DNA of 64,000 bases from Cyathus striatus (lineage: Eukaryota > Basidiomycota > Agaricomycetes > Agaricales > Nidulariaceae). The notes beneath the pieces were generated by a model that was not told the origin of the DNA, searched no databases, and saw only the letters and a list, made by a program, of their open reading frames with translations. This document shows, in pieces, positions 35,372-46,769 of this stretch. The stretch covers positions 6,758,001 to 6,822,000 of the forward strand of contig JAOVFP010000002.1 in NCBI GenBank assembly GCA_025738555.1. The letters run 5' to 3'. A program made the translations under genes and the position numbers. Numbering within the stretch: position 1 is the stretch's first letter; each line of letters opens with the position of its first letter.

Positions 35372-37021
35372 GTAGTTGAGATATCTTTCACAGATGTATT
35401 TAATATACGGGCTCTAGTAGATTTTCCCAGTCCATTTCTATGCTGATATATTCTGGTACGAAATCCTGCGCATGTTGTTGCCACAACCCCGTCATCTCGG
35501 GTCGTTTCGGCGCACCAGGTATCGTGATCGACGGATTGCTAAGTGAATGCCAAACGACGAATAGTAACTTAGTAACACATATCGAATATCTACGCATTCC
35601 TCTACCCTCCTGCGGCAGATAATGTTACACGCATATTACTTTTATCTCCTAACGGTTCCTCCTCCTTCCGGTGCCAGTCTCTCTGTACCAACTTACTGCG
35701 CTTGCTTTCACGGCATATTTCTCGCTAAGTATTTTCGTTACCCACACATTATCAATTACTCTGAAATATCTTCAGCAACATCTACGTACCAATGTTTGAT
35801 GAAGGTAAACCCCACAACACCAACTCCTGTAACGATAGGGAATCTGTATCGATCACCGAGTCACCGCCAGGAACCATTCACAGAATTGATGGAACTAGAC
35901 ACTACCAAGAGACAGGAGCAGGTCATCAGGCCTCAGGAGGGAAGCGCCCATCACGACTCAGCTATAGGCATGGGCTCGAGCAGTATTCTGAGCAGGACGT
36001 TCCGGAACAACAGGAGAACATCGAACATGAACCAGGTCTGCTCGGGGAAGACTAGTACGACGTAAACAATTTTCGATCCGATCCAGCAGACAATCTCAAC
36101 GAATTACTCGTACATCGTGCTACCACCACGATTAGTGAATTAATGCTCTGCGTGGGTAGAATCGCTTTTTTGATTCTGGACAGTAGCTGTCATCCGTTGT
36201 TGGATAAGAATGAAGTGATGTACAACGCCAATTAGGAGGTGTATTGGAAGGGATTCATTTTGCGAAGGAGAAGCAATGCGTATTGCACTGTGAGAAGGTA
36301 TTGAATTCCGTACTTACCGGTCTCGTAGCGGTTGTATAGGCTTCGGTTATAATGTTAGATGCCTGATGGTATGTGGAGGGAGAGGCATTTGGAGTCGTTG
36401 ATGAAGGTGCGTTATGTTCGGCTTTATTTTGATTCGTGTTTTCTGTTCTTTCCTTCCCTGGTATCTTTTTATCGTTCTTCAGTGTTCTTTTGCTCGCTTT
36501 CCCTTCTTTACGCCACACGTGCGCGTGCTTGGTACTACATTCATACCACGCACTGTTCCTTCAATTGTTATTGGACCTCATGCTCATGGCTTGCGTTTGA
36601 GTGCTTTAGCTCGAGATACTACACCATCAGGGTATTTACCTTATGGGAGCAATGAACCCCGGACACTCTGAACATTCGTGTCTCTCATGGTTCCCCTCGA
36701 CCTCTACCTCTTGTTGTCACCACATCCTTATGCTCTGTTGAAATCATGTTCGTTTCCTCGCTTTCTTACTCTCCAGCTATCGGGATTCCCCATCGGGTTT
36801 CATAATCCTGCGCTAGAGGTACCTAATTCAGGCCTTTACCTGGGCACTACAGTGGCACGATACATTTGGTGGATAAGCGCTAAAAGTCCACCTTGCCTGT
36901 TCAGCGGTGTGTCGCTATGCATTTGGAGAGCGTGCGGGTTGGGCCGGGGTGGTGTTGGTTTAACTGAAGCATATTCGAACTTCTTTGGGGTCTGATCCAG
37001 ATTCTAACATGAGGGACTTCG
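35372..37021. other. Intergenic, no gene recognised
   Basis: A plus-strand frame at about 35795-36055 (ending SRTFRNNRRTSNMNQ) is open and hydrophilic but has no recognised motif, and its start is uncertain. Otherwise only short frames. Confidence 0.35.
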
Positions 37022-37378
37022 GATGAGCCAGTCTCAGTAATTTTTCCGTATTTGCCTAGCAAGTAGCAGCAAGCAGAGTCACACAGAGATAAATAGAGAG
37101 TTTACTCAGAGAGAGATGAGACAAGGTGATGGTAGGAGGGAGAGAGATTTCATATTATTTGTGGGTCTACCCAGGTATATATACCAGGAAGATTGGATAT
37201 ACAGTGAGTCATGATACAGTACAATAGAATAAAAGTGTATTATACTATTGAATATCATACTGTATTCTGATTATATCTAATTCATTCTGATCAATTATAC
37301 AATTACAATTCTGTTCTAGCCAATGTGATTGGCTTGTTTGGCAATAGATTCAGCTGCTTTGTCAGCCAAATCTCAACA
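37022..37378 (-). mobile_element. Possible solo LTR (AT-rich insertion)
   Basis: On the minus strand the block begins TGTTGAGATTTGGC at 37378 and could end ...GGCTCA near 37022 (TG...CA). It is clearly more AT-rich than its flanks and contains TATATA-like and polyadenylation-like stretches. It lies directly next to a phosphatase remnant. No target-site duplication could be confirmed, so the boundaries are tentative. Confidence 0.3.
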
Positions 37379-37404
37379 GCCCTAAAATGAACTCTCTACC
37401 AAGT

Positions 37405-37489
37405 GTGGTGCGCTGGCGGCTGTGTGTGCTTCTGTGACGGATATGGAGGGGATGGACACTGAGGATATATCGTTGTCGATTCCGGTGAG
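37405..37489 (+). pseudogene. Remnant of phosphatase second domain
   Basis: GGCGGCTGTGTGTGCTTCTG, then ATGGAGGGGATGGACACTGAGG and GTCGATTCCG-GTGAGT, align with the second-domain exon end of the 20450-22769 gene (AAVCAAVMQMEGLSVEDAF... then the GTGAGT donor). Only this piece is recognisable. Its preserved intron donor shows a genomic rather than mRNA-derived copy. Confidence 0.55.
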
Positions 37490-38177
37490 TGGGTTCAGGT
37501 CCTGTATTCCGTTTTCTCATTGTTTAGTGTCTTGTTCGTTCTTGCACATTTGCTTTTGCTTCTACGCGTTTTCATTCTCTTTACTCCCACGTTCTTTGAT
37601 GTAGCCCACTAGCTTGGTTGCTCGTCAGCGGGAAGCGTATTGGATGCCTGTCGACTCTCGCAGCGCGTTCAGAGAGATTTTAGGTTGGCGGATGTGACTT
37701 GAGCCTGCGACGCTTGCTGGAGATTACCCGTGCATAGCCATTTCTAGGCGTAGGTCGTAGGCTAGTGAATGCATTCCCCTTGAACGCATAACGCTACCGA
37801 CCGACGCATGCGTTCACCCGTTCTTTTTCATGAGCTGCAATCCTGTGCTATTTCTTATCTTGCTACTGGAGACCACCCTCCCTGGGTGTATACTCATTAT
37901 CATCGTTCACCTGCCTTCCTTTCATGCACTTCTTTTTTCCCCACTTTCTATTATTTACTTCCTTCGTCTTTTCTCCTTTTCTGTTCCCTAAAGATACTGT
38001 ACAATATAGTCACTGACTGGATTATAAGGAAGCAAGGCGACACACAACTGAAGATCAAGTTACGAAAGATGACTCGAGAGTCCTTGTTGTATACACGACT
38101 GAGTCAACTACCCCAGTATATTTATTGGACAAAGCATATTTATGTATAGTAAGGACAAGAACATAACCTGATTACTG
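37490..38177. other. Intergenic with 3' flank of a membrane-gene copy
   Basis: The last ~100 bp (CAGTATATTTATTG...ACTGTTATATATGAGG) match the 3' flank of the membrane gene at 25718. No gene otherwise. Confidence 0.5.
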
Positions 38178-38400
38178 TTATATATGAGGGAGGGAGTTAG
38201 ACCACTGCACGGTCTCGAATACGCGGGGAGAAAGGGCCCTAAGCGCTAACAAGGATTCCAGCATTAGATAGTATCGAGATACTAGATAGACTGGATTAAG
38301 AATCATCACAGCCATAACAATTAAAAACTCTATAACAAGTGAATTTTTGAGCCTCTCTGAAATACCAATCAGCATCCCAATGAGAATGTAAACCCGTAGG
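38178..38400 (-). pseudogene. C-terminal fragment of the membrane-protein family
   Basis: The frame gives LNPVYLVSRYYLMLESLLAL and VFETVQWSNSLPHI, the C-terminal signature of the two membrane paralogues at 25.7-30.0 kb, preceded by one hydrophobic span. Everything upstream of about 38400 is replaced by unrelated sequence running into the metallo-beta-lactamase gene. It is a truncated third copy. Confidence 0.75.
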
Positions 38401-38468
38401 TGGACATCAGTATAACATGGAGGAGCACATGGCAAACTTCAAAGTTCCAAGTTTATAAATTACATAAA

Positions 38469-39353
38469 TTACATGGAGGTGATTTTTCCAGGCCAAAACT
38501 GGGAACTGCCCTTATTCTCATTATACCAAGGTTCATCATGTGCCAGAATAACTTGCACACGAGGAAGTTTCATCAACTCTTGAATACGTTGAATATGAAT
38601 TTCCGCAAGCTCTTTGTGGAAATGAGCACAGCGGTGAGCACGTCCAGCACCACCAACTGAGATCTCTGCTTCTCCTGAGAGAAGGTATCGGTGGTGTGCA
38701 CTATCACCTGCAAGGTAAATCCATCCTCCATCTGATGATGTTCGTGCGAGGATGTTTATGTGACCTGGTAGATGACCTGGTGCGTCGATTATATATAGAC
38801 TTCCATCTCCGTAGAAATCTAATGTGCGAGGAAATGGGCCGATTGGAAGCCATTCTTCGGTTGATAGAAATTGTGTACGATCCGATGGAAGTAGATCTGC
38901 TGCGAAGCCACTCTTGGAATCTAGAGGGTAGCCGGGGCTGAAAAGTGTTTTACTGTCTCCTCCAACTATGAATTCGCTTCGAATAAATGGAGTAGTATCA
39001 CCGACATGATCCCAATGACAGTGGGATAAGCAAACGTTCGTGATGTCGTGTGGCGAGATGCCGCCTTTCTGTAGAGATTCGACAACATCCTGTTGGATAT
39101 TTACACGGAAGACTCGATTGATCCCATCTATCACTGGAGGAGGATAGTTCTCCTAGTCTTTGCGAATGCCTAGGTCGAATATGAATTTTTGACCATTTTC
39201 GGAGTGGAGTAGGAGGAAAGATAGGGAGGGTGCTGTTGTTACTTTTCCCTTTGTTGCGCCTGTTATGAACTTTTCGTCTGGGAGGTCGATTAGGCCGGCT
39301 TCTAAAGCTGAGACATCGCAGTATGGTTGATTGGTAGAAGGTGGAGGGAGCAT
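38469..39353 (-). pseudogene. Metallo-beta-lactamase-fold hydrolase with premature stop
   Basis: Single-exon frame of 294 codons from ATG 39353. The metal-binding motif HCHWDH is at codons 111-116, followed by DAPGHLPGHIN, GDSAHH and ILAHDEPWY, all typical of the MBL-fold (lactonase-like) hydrolases of fungi. Codon 67 is TAG (39153-39155) in the context LGIRKD-stop-ENYPPP. Family members have Trp there (KDWENYPP, from memory), so a TGG-to-TAG change is likely. The stop precedes the active site, so this allele should be non-functional unless read through or restarted. Everything else is intact, implying recent loss. A sequencing error is the alternative. Confidence 0.8.
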
Positions 39354-40113
39354 GATAGTTGATTCTAAAGAATTGGCAAGCTTGAAGTATTAATTATTGT
39401 CGAAATTTACGGAGACTGACCTGTGAAGTTGGGCGCTAAATACAAGGGAACCAGAAGACTTCAGGGAGGGCTTTATATGATGATATTCCGTGAACAAGCT
39501 AACCCCGGAGAGCATCGTCTGGGAGTTATTCTTAGAAGAAGTGAGCACATGTCTTTTTAGGTCTTTTCCCATTGATAAGAGCATTGCGGCTGAAAGTATA
39601 GCATTCTTAGAACAAAATGACCTCACGAGTTGATGAAGAGGAGCCACTGATCACGAGGAGAGGGAGCTATTTACGAGGAAAGCTAAGTAGTGAGCAGCCA
39701 GTCTACGTCGTGGGATGTAAGTTGTGGACTCTTTCGCGCAGAGTCTTGGTACGTGACATTCCGTTAGCGCGGCGCGGCGTAGCGTCGGGTGCAAGTCGGG
39801 TGTTTAGCTTGTGTCCCGTGGGAATTCTATTCGACCTCATTAATTCATTTGTCAATGTCGCTCATCACGCGGTCATTTCCTCGCTTTCGTGCTCACCCGA
39901 TGTAGCTGGGCGTAACGATGGTACGATACGTTTGGGGGCAGATGTCCACTCTGCTTGTTCATGCTGGAATTACGCATTGAATGTGTACAGTCAGGCTGGA
40001 GTTTACTGATGAGAGAGTATGTGTCTCTCTCCGCCATTTTCTTCTCTTCCCCCTTCCCCTCATCCTTCTTTACATTCTATAGCTCCACACTAACCTCGTC
40101 CTTATCCTCTCCA
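39354..40113. other. Intergenic, no gene recognised
   Basis: A 130-codon plus-strand frame at 39617-40009 has no motif and an implausible composition. The last ~100 bp correspond to intron 1 of the duplicated phosphatase gene (pyrimidine-rich, ending CTCCACAG). Confidence 0.4.
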
Positions 40114-40116
40114 CAG

Positions 40117-40870
40117 CAACCCCAACCAATCTACACATAACACACATCCTGTCCATATACCCCAACTTCCAATCCACCAGGCCAAGAGACCTCACGATAC
40201 CTATCAACCACACCGAATGCGAAGACCCATTGATTCATCCAAGTTATCAAAGGCAAGCGAGCTTAAAAAGAAGGCGATTAAAGATGAAGGCGGGAGAGGT
40301 GTTCGTGCATTGCGTTGTAGGTGTATCTTGTTGCGCTACTGTGGTCCTTGTATACCGTGAGCCTTCTCTTTCTTGTCGTATTCCAGACATGTTTCCTTAC
40401 AGTGCCTCAGTGATGCGCATAACCCTCCGCATAACCCTCCTCTCACTGCGCGCCCCTCCAAAAGAAAAGACCAGGAGTACACTCAAATTGCGGGACACGT
40501 TTGAAGGGGGCAGGGACAAGCTTTCCGCGCGGCATCCAACCTACCATGCGTAAGGGAGACATAAGATGGATGTAGGGTGTATTTTTCGGGTGAAACTGCA
40601 AAATGGGGAGGGGAGGTGGATTTTCACGAGGTCAGTCTCCACTCTCAATAGTGGGGGATTATGAATGCTTACATCGTCGATAGTGTTAGTACTACCCAAG
40701 TGAGACATACGCATCGTCAATTCCACTAATCACACTAGGGAGGTGTGGTTTTTATGCGTTGTCTCGTGGAAAGTAGAGGTATGACGTTTGTTTGTGCCGC
40801 CGTGATGGAGATGGAGGGGATAAGTAGGTGTTGAAGATGCTTTTGATGTCGTTGATTTGTATGAGTTTTG
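40117..40870 (+). pseudogene. Dual-specificity phosphatase pseudogene
   Basis: Diverged copy of 20450-22769 in opposite orientation. The domain-1 exon gives HITHILSIYPNFQS, LTIPINHTE and VHCVVGVSCCATVV; the catalytic Arg of HCx5R is replaced by Cys. An intron with GTGAGC start follows, then the third-exon region with several indels and stops. A domain-2 remnant lies at about 40735-40860 (MRCLVESRGMTFVCAAVM). Introns are retained, so it arose by genomic duplication. Frameshifts and lost catalytic residues make it non-functional. Confidence 0.8.
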
Positions 40871-41727
40871 TTCGGGTTCTTCTCTTTTTCGGATTCTTTT
40901 GGGTGCCTGTCGTTTGAAACGACACCGTGCCTTCCGCTCCCTTGCACGCTTGAATTGAGAGCGCTCAAGCCCCCTTCTTTATTATACAACTCTCCTCTTC
41001 GTTCTAGAGCTCAAAGCTTCGTCATCAATCTCTATTCTTCCATCTCAATCTTTCACCTTCTTTTCAAGCACTCCTCTTCGTTCTGAAGCTCAGCTTCAAT
41101 ATCTAATTCTCATTTCGATGTAAAGCCTCTACTTCCATCCTCTCTTTATCCTACAGCAACGGTGTTGTTGCTGTATCACTTGCCACCACCTTCCATCTCG
41201 CTTGCTTCATGACGACTGTCTCCGCCTACTACACCCTCCCAATGTACCCGCCTGGGGTTGTCAAAAAGACGTTTATACCGTGTCTCTCACCCACCAACAC
41301 ATCATTCCATCTCCTCTCACACCAGCAGCTATGTCATTGTCTCGATTTCTAGGATCTTATTGTTTTTGGGAGTCAGGACCGATCCTGTTCAGAATCTAAA
41401 TCAAACTATAGCCTCTGGTGCTTGTTTCTGCAGTAATCTAGTATCTCTTAAGTATTAATCAAATTGTTGAGGTACTAGGTAGTAGGCTGTGCTGCTGATC
41501 AGCCTTTATTCTTTATATTATTATGGCGGAGCCTATGTAAGTCAATTCTCAGAGAACATTGATATCAATGGTAGTCAACTTTGTTTATATAATAATTACA
41601 CGCCAAGACATTTGGAAAAAGTAACAGTAAATAAAAGTGATAAATTCAATAAGAATTATGAGACATCGTTTTCTCCATCTCCTCAGATTTGTTGACCTAA
41701 TTGTTAAAAGTAAGCTAGGATTTCAAG
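40871..41727. other. Intergenic, pyrimidine-rich
   Basis: Contains a repeated CACTCCTCTTCGTTCT-GAAGCTC type segment around 40985-41100. No gene seen. Confidence 0.4.
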
Positions 41728-43393
41728 TTATATTATGGTTGGTCCTACCACGGTTGGGACGTCGTGAAGTTCAGCCCGGGTAGATTCTGAATTATTGAAG
41801 GTACGGTCGATCTCTTCACGGAGGGTATCTCTGGAAATTAAGCTAGGAATGTGATGTCAAATCCAACTACAACATCAGCGAGACATTGTCACTTACAGAT
41901 GTGTAATGGAAATAACATTGATGTGGGTTGATGCAAGACATGGTACCATGCTAGCGATGTGCATTAGAAAGATTCTGAACAACGCACAGTAGTCTGTCTT
42001 ACAAATAATACGTTCCCCTGCCGCGATAGAACTATAATCGTATTAGTCAAGATACAATACATATATGTTGACAATTACTTACCAGAACGACGGATAAGAT
42101 TGCACAGATGCTAAGATTATGAACAGCATGAGCATGGTAATTAATCGACGTTAAGAACACTATACCTAGTAGCAGCGACGCGGTTGAAAGAATACTTGAC
42201 GATCTTGCTTGTAAGTGACTCTTCATTGCTGGATAAATCAAAATTTAGAAACACGTAGTGTTTTCATACCAATAATTTACCTTCGAGATCCAGAGTTATT
42301 CGCACGGGAAATAAGGATAAGAGAAATGGTGATGAAAATATCGCAAGCTGCGGTTGCAGCTCCTTGCGTCCCTGTAACCCTCTGAATTCAAATCGGTCAG
42401 TGGGTCTCTACAGAATATAACATTCCACACACCGCGTTCCAGAACTTCTTGGTGCCAAGTGCGGAGAATTTGTGCGAGGTGGCCAAAAGGAATACTTGAC
42501 CTGTTCGTAAATAACATTAATGCGGTATATTTACGTAGAAAAAATGCTCTGGCTCACCGATACCGCTACCTAGAGTATGAGGTGAGTGTTAAATACTACA
42601 CGAAGAATAAGTTTACTTACTGATTTGCATCGCTGCGAGAAGAATTACAGGAACAATAAGAATACGGTAGCGCATGCTCAAGCTTCGGCTCATAATCCAA
42701 ATGCACCAAGAAAAGAACCTAGTAATTACAGCGTCAGAATACATTGAAGAGATATAAAACGCGCGTACATTTGGGCAACAAATGAAGTGAGGTACTAGAG
42801 AGGTATCTCGTCAGGAATATGTGCTGGGGGGGGGGGGGGGGGGATCATGATACGCACCACGAACAAGAACTTCCCCTATTACAAATGAAACGTATCAGTA
42901 ATCCATTTCATTGCGTGGCATATATCATTTCTGTACTTACGGATACAGACCTGTAAGATGAGGCGGGTAAGAAATCATGAATAAGTAGTAATAACAAAGT
43001 CACGAACCAGACCATATTATTCAATTCAGAATACTGTCCAAACGTTCGTACAAAGTTGGCGTAATTTTGGTGGTCGGTAAATACGGTTTCCAGGGTGGCA
43101 AGAAGACTGTACGCTCTTTAACGCTGGTGCACGAATACAACTCGTAGCCACATACCATAACATGCCCACCGTTCCCTTGATAAACCAGGGATCCCTCTTT
43201 CCATGACGAATAAAATATTGGATGACCATCAACAGCCCAATACCGTACAGCCTGAGCAGAATAAGTGGACGGAAACATAAAGGTGATTGAAAGCTTACGT
43301 TGCGTTGATTTGTGAAGCAATCATCTGCGCTCCGTACTGCTTGATGAAAGCTTGTGGAACCGGAATGATCGGGGCAGTAGAGTTCCGAGACAT
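41728..43393 (-). CDS. DUF6534-like multi-pass membrane protein (possibly decayed)
   Basis: About ten short exons on the minus strand. Exon 1 (43299-43393) starts MSRNSTAPIIPVPQAFIKQY. Exon 2 (43156-43251) gives LYGIGLLMVIQYFIRHGKRD. Further segments are LLATLETVFTDHQNYANFVR, FFSWCIWIMSRSLSMRYR, GQVFLLATSHKFSALGT, VTGTQGAATAACDIFITISL, SIVKYSFNRVAATRL-like (read NRVAATR) and SICAILSVVL. The last exon ends DVPTVVGPTII. The order of hydrophobic spans and the DIFITISL region match fungal DUF6534 proteins (seven-helix-like, function unknown). At the exon 2/3 junction the frame needed for ETVFTDHQNY gives TG+A, a stop instead of the expected Trp. Some internal junctions (near 42770-42900, around an 18-nt G run) could not be resolved. 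It may be a recently inactivated gene. Confidence 0.6.
42826..42843 (+). repeat. 18-nt G homopolymer
   Basis: Uninterrupted G run (C run on the coding strand) lying in or beside an intron of the DUF6534-like gene. Length is likely variable and error-prone. Confidence 0.9.
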
Positions 43394-43775
43394 GTTGAGA
43401 GGAGGTGGGGGATGGCTTCAACTTGTCTCGATGGACTCCTTGATATATCCTATGAGTCAGGGAGATATGAAGTCAAGCGAAGGGTGCGTTTAGCAATCCG
43501 TCTGAGATCTATTGGAGGAGGTGGCAAAGTGGAACGTTTACGTTAATGCATGCATTGACCCGGAACATCTAACCGAAATGTGTTGCCAGTCGCGGCCCTG
43601 TCGGTCGTCGTGGTATACTTTCAGGGTTTAATTGAATGGTGTGTACTAGGTCTAACTACCTTTACTTATAGATCTAGACGAATTTAATATGTTTCTAACT
43701 GCATGGTAACCTGGTAGCTTGGGCTAGAAGGTACTTATAGAAACCTACTAAAATCTTGGTAAAGGCAGGTGGTCA
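43394..43775. other. Intergenic, no gene recognised
   Basis: Upstream region of the DUF6534-like gene and downstream region of the truncated GTPase. Confidence 0.5.
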
Positions 43776-44650
43776 TCATGCCAAGATTTTACTTGCGATG
43801 TTCACTTCCAGAAATACTACACAGTCTATATGTGCCTGATCTTCTCCCAGGAGTTGATTCCATTTGGATTCCATTGAGTAGTGCAATTCATCGCCGGGGA
43901 TTAGGTTATCTACTTCGGGTGTGTCCGTGTGTGTTCTCGAGTGAACACATACATATTTAAGTTTAAAGTACTGATTCAGATCCACAAGTTCATCTTGAAT
44001 TCGCAAAACGACAGGACTAATATGTTGCTTTCGCAGAAGATGGCTAACCATTTTCAACGCCGATTGCTGAGTGTCGTCGAATTTAAAGATCTCGGAGCCG
44101 CCGTGAATCAAGTCACTCCACAAACTCTTCTTCAACTTCTCTAAACGAGAAATTCCCGCACATTCGGTTATTTCTGACCATCTCGTTATTCCCAGGACGA
44201 CCGATGAAATGTTATTATCACCCCATAATTTATGGAAAATCTGTCTCGATGTTCCTATCATGGGCGTCGACCATATTTCGTGGAGATATATGACACCAGC
44301 TAGCTTCATATCTCTGACATATCTTCAATTTGATATCAGCAAGCACACAAGTACACCCAATATTAGTTTCCTACTTACGACATTGCCAACCAGACAGATA
44401 ACTTCCTTAAATTTTCTGGATCATCTACAGCAGTATGTCCAAATCCCGGAAATTCAACGATGAATAGACGAGAGTCGCGAATATAAGGGTGTGGGCAAAT
44501 TACGGGCATCACATTAGTGCACCTGTGTCCGCTGACTGTGATTTTCCTGTTAAACAAGGTATTGATAAACTGATTTTTTATGAGATATAATCAGAGCGGT
44601 GGCTGAGTCTTAAATTCTCATTTATCGTGCTTTTGCCAGGTGCACTTTGT
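43776..44650 (-). pseudogene. Truncated third GTPase paralogue
   Basis: Exons 44379-44569 and 43776-44322 join in frame with intron positions matching the other two GTPases. Segments are FINTLFNRKIT, RLFIVEFPGFGHT, KLSVWLAMS, RDMKLAGVIYLHEI and VVLGITRWSE. The Walker-B Asp is replaced (VEFPGF instead of VDTPxF). The upstream P-loop exon survives only as a remnant near 44625-44650 (CCTGGCAAAAGCACG) and has lost its GT donor. The N-terminal exon is absent: sequence from about 44.7 kb on belongs to a retroelement. Reading past QDELVDLN runs into sequence that does not resemble the paralogues, so the 3' end is uncertain. Non-functional as a GTPase. Confidence 0.7.
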
Positions 44651-44745
44651 TCTTTCTTTTTGTAATAATATGTATTTCAATTCCAGATCTACTGTAGGTA
44701 CAGTTACAGAAGAAGGTACATAATAAGAGGCTGGTGAGTTTGTAC

Positions 44746-46062
44746 TCACTGCTGGCCTTGGGGAAAACCCCATTGGCTAGCAAATGCTGCTTTCTGCTTG
44801 TCAGATAATTCAGGTAGGGTAGGGAGTTCCACTATTCTACTAGTAGATGCTACTGGCATAGAAGTATTTATGACATGATTATTTATGTAAGTGTCCATAT
44901 TATTGTTACATTGTACATAAGGGCCACATTGCTGCTTTTTAGGGCATGTGTTAGCCATGTGTCCCCTTTCTTTGCAATAAAAACAATGTCCTTCACATTT
45001 TAGGGTGTTCATAGTATTGATATCCATGTGGTCTCCTCCTTGCAATACCATGAGATTGGTTCGATTCAGGGGAGGTGCCTGAGTCTGAGGGAAATGGGGT
45101 CCTTGATTCTGTGGTTGAAATTGGGTGGGGCAAGGTCCCTGAGATTGGGTATTCTGAATGCCTTGTCATTGTCCAAAGTTCTGGGTCTGGGTAGAGGGTT
45201 GTTCTTGTCATGGGTTTTTATTCCTGTATATGTTTTGTCTTTCTTGATTGATTTCTTGGGCTACACTATACCATTCCTGTAAGTTCTCCAGGGTTTTTCA
45301 CATGATAATCATTTAAAGTAATTTAGGATCTAATTTATCCTTAAATTTTCTAATGATAGCAGCATTGTTATATCCCATTCTTCCTGCTACAGTTGTGAAT
45401 TTAACCATAAATTCTTCCACTGTCCAGCACCCTTGGTAACAGTTATCAAGTTTGTCCTGAGCATCTTGCATCTCTGAATATACTTCAAAGAAATGTAAAA
45501 AGTCTTCTTTAATCACTTCAAAGGTTTATTCATCTGGTCTTTCCATAATAACCATTATATGATTGACCCATCCTGCTGCTGTCTGATTCTTTGATCTGTC
45601 TATAAGGCTCAACATAAACCTTATCTTCATTTCATGATTGAGGGGATTTACTCAAGATCCGGTAAAGTATGACTCTAACGATCTCATCCAAGCTCAAGCA
45701 TGTTTCCTGTCTCCTGTATATTTCTCAGGCTTCTCTATTTTGAGAGCCTTATCTGTGACTGCATCTCTTTGCCTTCTTGCCATCATAGAGGTGGCTTCAG
45801 CTACTTTGATTACTGGAGCATGTAATCTGAATATTCCTCTTGCAGGGGATTTGATAGCATCTACAATAAGATGTACCCAACTTCCTTGTCTGGTTTGGAC
45901 TGGAGGATTAGGTGGTGGAGATGGTGGTGGAGGGTTTGCAGTTTGTGGTAATGGAATATTCATTCCATCAGGGGTTGGAGCATGTGTGAATAATCTGGGG
46001 ATTGGAGAAAGTGGGTAATGGGCTGGTGGTGGAACAAGGTTTGGATTGTGGGTGGCTTCCAT
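44746..46062 (-). pseudogene. Retrotransposon gag with seven in-frame stops
   Basis: One frame of 439 codons from ATG 46062 (MEATHNPNLVPPPA) carries a Pro-rich N-terminus, a gag core (KIEKPEKYTGDRKHA, WVNHIMVIMERPDE, DFLHFFEVYSEMQDA, GYNNAAIIRKFKDKLDPKLL), a Gln-rich linker and a CX2CX4HX4C zinc knuckle (CFYCKERGHMANTC). Seven stops lie in this frame: five TGA and two TAA. Each is explained by C-to-T change of CGA or CAA. No frameshift is needed, so decay is by transitions only. Gag would form virus-like particles and bind RNA; this copy cannot. Confidence 0.8.
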
Positions 46063-46769
46063 TATAGATTAAAATAGATTGAATGATCTGTGATGTAATC
46101 TTGTGGGTAAACCAGAGTAGGGAGTTCAGGGAGTAATGAGATGGGTAGAAAAGGGTTTGTGAAAGAGAAGGGTAGTTATTGGGGTCAAAGTTGGAGTCAT
46201 CAGAGTCCACTGACACAGCCCTCCATTGGAAGTGCGGAGTGGGGATACAGATATGAGGTCTGTCCTGGGGGATGTGCCCTTGAATGGAATTAAAGTGGAT
46301 GGAGGGATGAGGTGAAGGAGAGTAAATGGGAACAGATTCGGAGGGGATGTGATAGGTATGGGATCGAAGGGTACAACAAGTCTGGGAATGGGTGATAAGT
46401 GCCAGGGTGAAAAGTAACAGATGATCTTGATGAGGTTCAGAGACTAGCAAAATGTCCTAAATCTCATGCACACCAATTTGCAGATAGTACCAGCTGGGGC
46501 AACACATAGTAGCCTCCCCAGTCACTGGCACCATGGCAAACTCAAGGCAGAGGGCCTAAGATGTTCAGTAATTCAGAAGTGTTGGACTCAACATTACACT
46601 ATCCTCTTGTGCTTCCAAGCACAATGAACAAGACTATTGAATGGGGTGTATGTCTATGGATCCACAGGAGTCCAAAGAAATGGGGAATGAGGTGAAAAGA
46701 GAAAAGTTTTGCTGGGGGTCAGCTAGAGAAGAGTTTGAGGTCAAGAAATGAGGTAGATTCTTGTACTTT

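Noticed and set aside
39617..40009. 130-codon plus-strand frame as a gene
   Set aside because: No motif, no plausible composition, no homologous feature in the window; sits in the flank of a duplicated pseudogene.
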